From positions 1-64,000 of the forward strand of contig CALCXK010000127.1 of assembly GCA_937905835.1 (NCBI GenBank): a stretch of 64,000 nucleotides of DNA. Reading direction: 5' to 3'. Shown in pieces: positions 59,562 through 64,000 of the stretch. Origin of the DNA: an uncultured Ilumatobacter sp. GTDB lineage: Bacteria > Actinomycetota > Acidimicrobiia > Acidimicrobiales > Ilumatobacteraceae. Every line of letters begins with the position of its first letter. Position 1 is the first letter of the stretch. Position numbers and translations under genes: made by a program. Under the pieces are notes generated by a model. That model made no database searches. It worked only from the letters and a program-made list of their open reading frames with translations, and was not told the origin of the DNA.

Positions 59562-60332
59562 ATGAGCGACATGATCGAAATTTCTGGCGGCCAATTCGCG
59601 AATCTGCGTAAGTGGAATCTTGGGCTCGCACTGTTGCACGCAGCACAAGCCGCGATCCTCCTGATACTCGCTGGGGACTTCGCAATCACTTTTACCTCGG
59701 CCCCTCCCGACGGGCCCCCTGGGACGCGAGTGCCGCAGGGCGAAGGAGTTTTTGACTTACCGATTGGCATTGCGGTCGCGGTATTTCTGGCACTCGCGGC
59801 GTTCGATCACCTGTTGACGGCGACGGCATTGAAGCAGCCGTACGAGGCTGACCTACGTCGCGGTATTAATCGGTTCCGCTGGGTTGAGTATTCGATCAGC
59901 GCGACGCTCATGGTTGTCCTGATCGCCTCGTACTCGGGCATCACCGAGCTGGCCGCCGTCTTCGCCATCATCTGCGCCAACGTTTCGATGGTCCTGTTCG
60001 GCTGGCTGCAGGAGAAGTTCAATCCACCGGGTCGTACTGAGACGACGATGCTGCCCTTCTGGTTCGGAACGTTCGCCGGACTCGGCCCCTGGGTGGGCAT
60101 TGCTTTCAACACGGTGCGCGCCGACGAGGTGCCGGGATTTGTCTACGGAATCATCGCTGCGCAGTCGATCTTTTTCTTCAGCTTCGGTCTCAACCAATGG
60201 TTGCAATACCGCAAGGTCGGCAAGTGGACCAGCTACGTCTTCGGCGAAAAGACCTACCTCGTGCTGAGCCTCGTGGCGAAGTCAGTGCTCGCTTGGCAGA
60301 TCTTCGGTGGCTCACTCGCTCCGGCGGAATAG
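59562..60332 (+). CDS. Heliorhodopsin
   Basis: 256 residues from ATG 59562 with seven transmembrane helices. Helix 3 has RFRWVEYSIS with Glu109, the counter-ion position; helix 7 has LVLSLVAKSVLAWQIF with Lys240 for the retinal Schiff base. Other signatures: SMVLFGWLQEK, PFWFGTFAGLGPWVG, VPGFVYGI, QWLQYRKVGKW. This matches the heliorhodopsin 48C12 group, light-sensing proteins with inverted topology (N-terminus inside) found in many actinobacteria. No carotenoid or retinal synthesis gene is in the window, so retinal must be supplied elsewhere. ATG 59571 and 59520 are alternative starts. Confidence 0.95.
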   Translation: MSDMIEISGGQFANLRKWNLGLALLHAAQAAILLILAGDFAITFTSAPPDGPPGTRVPQGEGVFDLPIGIAVAVFLALAAFDHLLTATALKQPYEADLRRGINRFRWVEYSISATLMVVLIASYSGITELAAVFAIICANVSMVLFGWLQEKFNPPGRTETTMLPFWFGTFAGLGPWVGIAFNTVRADEVPGFVYGIIAAQSIFFFSFGLNQWLQYRKVGKWTSYVFGEKTYLVLSLVAKSVLAWQIFGGSLAPAE

Positions 60333-60359
60333 TTGCGAAAGGGGCCTGACCCCATGCGT
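60331..60359. repeat. Dispersed 29-bp repeat, copy 2
   Basis: Exact reverse complement of 34139-34167. It begins at the heliorhodopsin stop and ends 2 bp before the lysC stop on the other strand. Confidence 0.85.
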
Positions 60360-60361
60360 AA

Positions 60362-61612
60362 CTATTTACGTTCGGGGAGGGGCGCGCTGTAGTCGGCGCC
60401 GGAGTCGAGACCGAATGCGGTGTGCAGGGCGATTGCTGCTCGCTCCATGTCGGCCGACGGGATGATGATCGACACGCGAATCGTTGACGTGGAGATCATC
60501 TGGATGTTGATGCCTTCGTCGGCGAGCACCCGGAACATTTTCGCTGCGACGCCCGGCGATGACTTCATGCCGGCACCGACGAGCGACACCTTGGCGATGT
60601 CGTCGTCGTGAGTGACCTTGGTGGCGCCGATCTGTTCGGCAACCTTTTGCACGATCGACTTGGCCTCGGCTAAGTCGGCCATCGGCATCGTGAAGCTGAT
60701 GTCCGTCGTGCCTTCGGTCGACGTGTTCTGCACGATCATGTCGACGTTGACGTTGGCTTCGGCGAGCGGCTCGAACAATGCAGCAGACACGCCGGGCTGA
60801 TCGGGCACGCCGAGCACGGTAACTTTGGCTTCGGTCATGTCGGTGACGACACCGGAAATGATGGGATCTTCCACTGAGGGCTCCTCGTTGCTGACCAGCG
60901 TTCCTTGCTCCCAAGTGAAAGCAGAACGCACATGAAGTGGGACGTCGTGATTGCGTGCGAATTCGACCGATCGCATGGCGAGCACCTTGGAACCGGCACC
61001 GGCCATTTCGAGCATCTCGTCGAAGTGCACTTTGGCGAGCTTGCGAGCCTGCGGCACGATGCGCGGGTCGGCAGTGAACACGCCGGTGACATCGGTGTAG
61101 ATCTCGCACGCGTCAGCACCGAGTGCCTGAGCGAGTGCAGAAGCGGTGAGGTCTGAGGCGCCACGACCCATCGTGGTGATTTCCTTGTCGGTGCTGACGC
61201 CCTGGAAGCCGGCGATCACCGCCACCTTTCCCTCGGCGATCGCATCACGAACGCGGTCGCCTCTGACTTCGATGATCTTGGCCTTGCGATGTGCAGTGTC
61301 GGTGATGATGCCAACTTGGCTGCCCGTGTAGCTGACGGCGTCGATGCCGCAATCGGCGAGGGCCATCGAGAGCAGCGCTGCGGTTTGGCGTTCACCCGTG
61401 GTGAGGAGCATGTCCATTTCGCGACCCGACTGGTTCTTGGAGACCGAGTTGGCGAGTGCGATCAGGTGGTCGGTTGCCTTTCCCATCGCCGAGACGACCA
61501 CGACGACGTCGTTGCCTCGGCGCTTGGTGAGCGCGACGTTTTCGGCGACCGCGCGAATGCGATCAGGATCGGCAACCGACGTGCCGCCATATTTCTGAAC
61601 GATCAGTGCCAC
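60362..61612 (-). CDS. lysC: Aspartate kinase
   Basis: 416 residues. The kinase domain begins LIVQKYGGTSVADPDRI, with TTGERQTAALL, GFQGVSTDKEITTMGRGASDLTA and YTDVTGVFTADPRIV; two ACT domains follow (VTVLGVPDQPGVSAAL and VSLVGAGMKSSPGVAAKMF) for feedback control. It phosphorylates aspartate in the first step to Lys, Thr and Met. As in corynebacteria an internal start may yield a separate regulatory subunit, but no clear internal ribosome site was identified. Confidence 0.95.
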   Translation of the reverse strand: MALIVQKYGGTSVADPDRIRAVAENVALTKRRGNDVVVVVSAMGKATDHLIALANSVSKNQSGREMDMLLTTGERQTAALLSMALADCGIDAVSYTGSQVGIITDTAHRKAKIIEVRGDRVRDAIAEGKVAVIAGFQGVSTDKEITTMGRGASDLTASALAQALGADACEIYTDVTGVFTADPRIVPQARKLAKVHFDEMLEMAGAGSKVLAMRSVEFARNHDVPLHVRSAFTWEQGTLVSNEEPSVEDPIISGVVTDMTEAKVTVLGVPDQPGVSAALFEPLAEANVNVDMIVQNTSTEGTTDISFTMPMADLAEAKSIVQKVAEQIGATKVTHDDDIAKVSLVGAGMKSSPGVAAKMFRVLADEGINIQMISTSTIRVSIIIPSADMERAAIALHTAFGLDSGADYSAPLPERK

Positions 61613-61690
61613 GAAAATCAGATGCTACTGGAGGCCTGGCGTCAGTCGAGCCTTGGATTGTCAATTTCAATCATGTCAAGCAGCGCGAAA

Positions 61691-61738
61691 TCGTTTGGTG
61701 GCACGGCGCGCGGTGACGAAGTTGGCTCCACCAAACGA
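61691..61738 (-). terminator. Inverted repeat after the MhuD-like gene
   Basis: TCGTTTGGTGG at 61691-61701 matches its reverse complement at 61728-61738, with a 26-base spacer. It lies 30 bp beyond the stop at 61768 and before lysC. No T-run. Confidence 0.5.
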
Positions 61739-61767
61739 GGAGCCTGCGGAAGGTAGCCAGCAGATGA

Positions 61768-62127
61768 TTACGCCTGCCGAACCACGTGCTCGACGACGGT
61801 GAAGGACATGAGCTCTGCGCCCTGCGCGACTGGTTTGCGGGCCTGCTCGCCGTCAGGCGTGGTGTTACCGTCGGCCTGGCCGCTGGCGTGGCCTTTCGAG
61901 AAATTCTGGCTGTCCATCCATGCCTGGAAGTTCTCCTCCGATGCCCAGCGGGTGTACACGAAGTAGCGATCTTCGCCGCTTTCCTGATTTGGGGTCGGGC
62001 GCAGCAGCTGGAAGTCCTCGAAACCTTCGAATGCTTCGACCATCTTGGCTCGACCGGCGAACCGACCTTCGAGCTGCGGGCCCATGCCCTCTGGAATTGT
62101 GATGGCATTGATCTTGACGACGCTCAT
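61768..62127 (-). CDS. mhuD: MhuD-like heme-degrading monooxygenase (ABM fold)
   Basis: 119 residues from ATG 62127. It follows Mycobacterium MhuD closely at the N-terminus (MSVVKINAITIPEG, with Asn7) and keeps W70 (FQAWMDS) and His80 (FSKGHASG), the counterparts of Asn7, Trp66 and His75. MhuD opens heme to mycobilin and releases iron. An insert around GQADGNTTPDGEQ is longer than in MhuD. Activity is inferred from these residues; other ABM-fold functions are possible. It lies 17 bp after kynU on the same strand. Confidence 0.82.
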   Translation of the reverse strand: MSVVKINAITIPEGMGPQLEGRFAGRAKMVEAFEGFEDFQLLRPTPNQESGEDRYFVYTRWASEENFQAWMDSQNFSKGHASGQADGNTTPDGEQARKPVAQGAELMSFTVVEHVVRQA

Positions 62128-62144
62128 GGCTCCAGCATGCCGGA

Positions 62145-63344
62145 TCACGAGGAGGTTGTGCCGTCCTCAGCGGGGATTCCGGCGAGGTCAGCGAGATGTA
62201 AGAGGGCGTCGTACACGTCGACGAAGCGCGTTGTGAGCGGCGACATGCCGATCCGCAGGATGTCTGGATCGCGCCGATCGACGATGACGCCGCGGGCCTG
62301 TAGCTCGCGGTGGATGCGGACGGCGTCAGGGTGGCGAACGGCCAGGTGACCGCCGCGCCGGGCAGCGTCTCTCGGCGAGGCCACCGTCAGGCCCAAGGCG
62401 TCGGCGATCGCGATTCCGTACTGGGTGATTGCCTGCGCCTTCGCAGCGATTGCGCCGATGCCTGCCTCGACCGTGGTCGCGATGCCGCTCCGCGCAGCAG
62501 TGAGGCCGAGGATGCCGGGGGTCCCGTGGAGCAGGCGACCGATGCCGGGTCTCGGGTCGAATGCGTTGTCCATTGCGAATTGGTCGGTCTGGCCAAACCA
62601 GCCCCAGATGGGCTGTGTCATGTCGTGATGAAGATGCGGGGCGACGTAGGTGAACCCCGGTGCGCCGGGGCCGCCGTTGAGGAACTTGTAGGTGCAGCCG
62701 ACGGCCAACTCGACACCAAGTGCCGGTAGATCGAGATCAAGCACACCGACCGCGTGCGACAGATCCCACACGGTGATCGCGCCGGCGTCGTTGGCTCGTT
62801 TCGTCTCCGCGGCGACGTCGCAGATCTCGGCGCTGCGGTAATCGACCATCGAACGAATGACGACGCCGACGCCGTCGAGGTCGTCGAGCCCGGAGCGCAC
62901 AGCACCGTTGCGGAGCCGAGCCACGCCCTCGGCTGCGTAGCGGTCGGTCGGGAACTCGCTCAGGGCGAAGGCCAGTACCGGTGGCCGCGGGCCACCTCCG
63001 GCTGCGGGAAGATCGAGTGCGACGTTCAGAAGCTGAAAGATGCCAACGGTTGTCGAATCGTGCACTGCGACGGTTCCCTCGTCGGCACCGAGCAGCGGAG
63101 CTAACTCGTTCCCGACGGTGAGCGGCAGGTCGAGCCAGTCGTGCTCCCACCAACTTGCGATCAGGTCGCCGGCCCATTGTTCTTCGATGACGCGTCGCAT
63201 CGCGTCGATCGTTGCGAGGGGTGTCATCCCGAGTGAGTTGCCGTCGAGGTACATGATCGCGGGATCGCGGAGCACGAACCGCTCCCGCCACCCAGCGAGC
63301 GCGTCGGCGGCATCGAAGTGCTCGGCGACAGAACGATCAGGCAT
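62145..63344 (-). CDS. kynU: Kynureninase
   Basis: About 399 residues from ATG 63344. PLP enzyme with MYLDGNSLGMTPLATI, HDSTTVGIFQLLNVAL, WDLSHAVGVLDLDLPALGVELAVGCTYKFLNGGPGAPGF (Asp and the PLP Lys) and WFGQTDQFAMD. It cleaves kynurenine to anthranilate and alanine in tryptophan breakdown. The frame is open to 63524; ATG 63380 is also possible. No other kyn gene is nearby. Confidence 0.9.
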   Translation of the reverse strand: MPDRSVAEHFDAADALAGWRERFVLRDPAIMYLDGNSLGMTPLATIDAMRRVIEEQWAGDLIASWWEHDWLDLPLTVGNELAPLLGADEGTVAVHDSTTVGIFQLLNVALDLPAAGGGPRPPVLAFALSEFPTDRYAAEGVARLRNGAVRSGLDDLDGVGVVIRSMVDYRSAEICDVAAETKRANDAGAITVWDLSHAVGVLDLDLPALGVELAVGCTYKFLNGGPGAPGFTYVAPHLHHDMTQPIWGWFGQTDQFAMDNAFDPRPGIGRLLHGTPGILGLTAARSGIATTVEAGIGAIAAKAQAITQYGIAIADALGLTVASPRDAARRGGHLAVRHPDAVRIHRELQARGVIVDRRDPDILRIGMSPLTTRFVDVYDALLHLADLAGIPAEDGTTSS

Positions 63345-63607
63345 GCTGCGATCCGTAAGTGGGAGGTCGGGGGTGATCATCTCGGGCCAGCTTGCCAGCC
63401 CGATGAGGGTCGCGTGCCGAACATGACCGTCGTTTGTGAACTTGGTGACCCGAACTCCGAGGCCTTGGGTTGCCGTTGCTGCGAGTAGCGCGTCGCCGGC
63501 ACCGACCTGGTGTGAGGTAGCCATCCAACTTCACCTCGAATGCCCAGCCGGAATGTTGCCGGTTTCGGTCTTGAGCGGCAGAACGGGAAAGGCGCGGTTC
63601 AAGATGT

Positions 63608-64000
63608 TCAGTGTTGAGGAATACGGCTCGACAGCACGCCGTCGGCTTCGAGTTGATCGATCGCATCGTTGTCGAGGCCGAGTAGTTCAGCCAAGACCTC
63701 GCGGTTGTCTTCGCCGCGGTATTTCGGAAGACCGCTGACGCCAACGTCGGGTGCGTCGCTGAACTTCCACGGCGAGTTAGGGATGTGGACGGTGCCGCCG
63801 TTGCGATCGTCGACATGCACGGTGGCCGAGCGCGCTGCAGCCCATTCGGTGTCAGCAAGCGCGCCGGGTTGTCGAACCTGACCAGTTGCGAGGCCGTGTT
63901 CGGCGAAGTGCCGCTCGAAGCTTTCGGCATCAGGGATTGCCAGGGCAAATTCGAGGAGCAGCGCACGCAGTTCGTCGTAGTGCTCGACGCGAGTAGCGAC
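63608..64000 (-). CDS. CoA-transferase family III (CaiB/BaiF), C-terminal part only
   Basis: The frame enters at the window edge and ends at 63608 (130 codons). The visible part is the family's C-terminal end: helix DELRALLLEFALAIPDAESFERHF, then ATGQVRQPGALADTEWAAAR and the final YRGEDNREVLAELLGLDNDAIDQLEADGVL. It moves CoA between acyl groups; the substrate is not readable without the N-terminus. Confidence 0.85.
   Translation of the reverse strand, partial: VATRVEHYDELRALLLEFALAIPDAESFERHFAEHGLATGQVRQPGALADTEWAAARSATVHVDDRNGGTVHIPNSPWKFSDAPDVGVSGLPKYRGEDNREVLAELLGLDNDAIDQLEADGVLSSRIPQH

Overview
The window is a GC-rich actinobacterial chromosome segment. It is most likely from the class Acidimicrobiia, close to marine Ilumatobacter-type bacteria; this placement is inferred from gene content, not from a phylogenetic marker. 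Supporting genes are an MshA-type glycosyltransferase (mycothiol pathway), WhiB proteins, a GlnR-type orphan regulator, an RsiG/AmfC-like protein, a MhuD-like heme-degrading monooxygenase, a caa3-type oxidase and a heliorhodopsin. Most of the sequence is ordinary housekeeping chromosome with short spacers. Relics of mobile or decayed genes occur near 3.0-4.5 kb, 27.05 kb and 30.2-30.5 kb.

Layout. 0-4.5 kb: two divergent secreted proteins (one an M14-type peptidase with three actinobacterial surface repeats), a receiver domain fused to the tail of a tyrosine recombinase, a DsrE-like protein with a small partner, and tRNA-Thr(CGT). 4.7-9.6 kb: xseB-xseA-rmuC, a tyrosine-phosphatase family protein and a membrane-anchored cyclophilin. 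9.8-13.5 kb: a MoaD-like protein, an RsiG-like protein with two c-di-GMP-signature-like helices, mshA, a YbjN-like protein and proC. 13.6-24.5 kb: SAM hydrolase, ctaB, then a tight respiratory operon. Three genes sit in front of coxB-ctaD-ctaE-ctaF-ctaG: a complete subunit I paralog that has lost every heme and copper ligand, a subunit III-like paralog, and an unknown membrane protein.

24.7-34.1 kb: serS, pdxH, a poly-gamma-glutamate-hydrolase-like protein, orn, a quinone oxidoreductase, a CopC-like protein, a decayed whiB beside an intact one, tlpA-ccdA and a Nudix hydrolase. 34.1-36.6 kb: an Fe-S assembly island (mrp, a divergent SufR-like regulator, an A-type carrier). 36.6-43.4 kb: a Tat lipoprotein, ridA, a small membrane protein, an 8-oxoguanine-deaminase-like amidohydrolase, and the nitrogen block glnII-glnA-glnR. 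43.5-49.3 kb: a secreted penicillin-acylase-type Ntn hydrolase, nadE, a Nudix protein and dut. 49.4-52.4 kb: selA-selB, showing that the organism probably makes selenoproteins. 52.5-56.6 kb: an NfeD-like protein, two ArsA/GET3-type ATPases, a receiver protein and tRNA-Pro(CGG). 56.6-64 kb: a MazG-like protein, an RDD protein, asd, a methyltransferase, a heliorhodopsin, lysC, a MhuD-like protein, kynU and the end of a CoA-transferase gene.

The strongest candidate for something undescribed is the ligand-free cytochrome oxidase subunit I/III pair plus its unknown membrane partner, embedded in an otherwise normal caa3 oxidase operon. Secondary points are the RsiG-like protein with two degenerate signature helices, the recombinase-tail fusion, the whiB pseudogene, an exact 29-bp dispersed repeat, and a set of long-arm intergenic hairpins placed just after stop codons.
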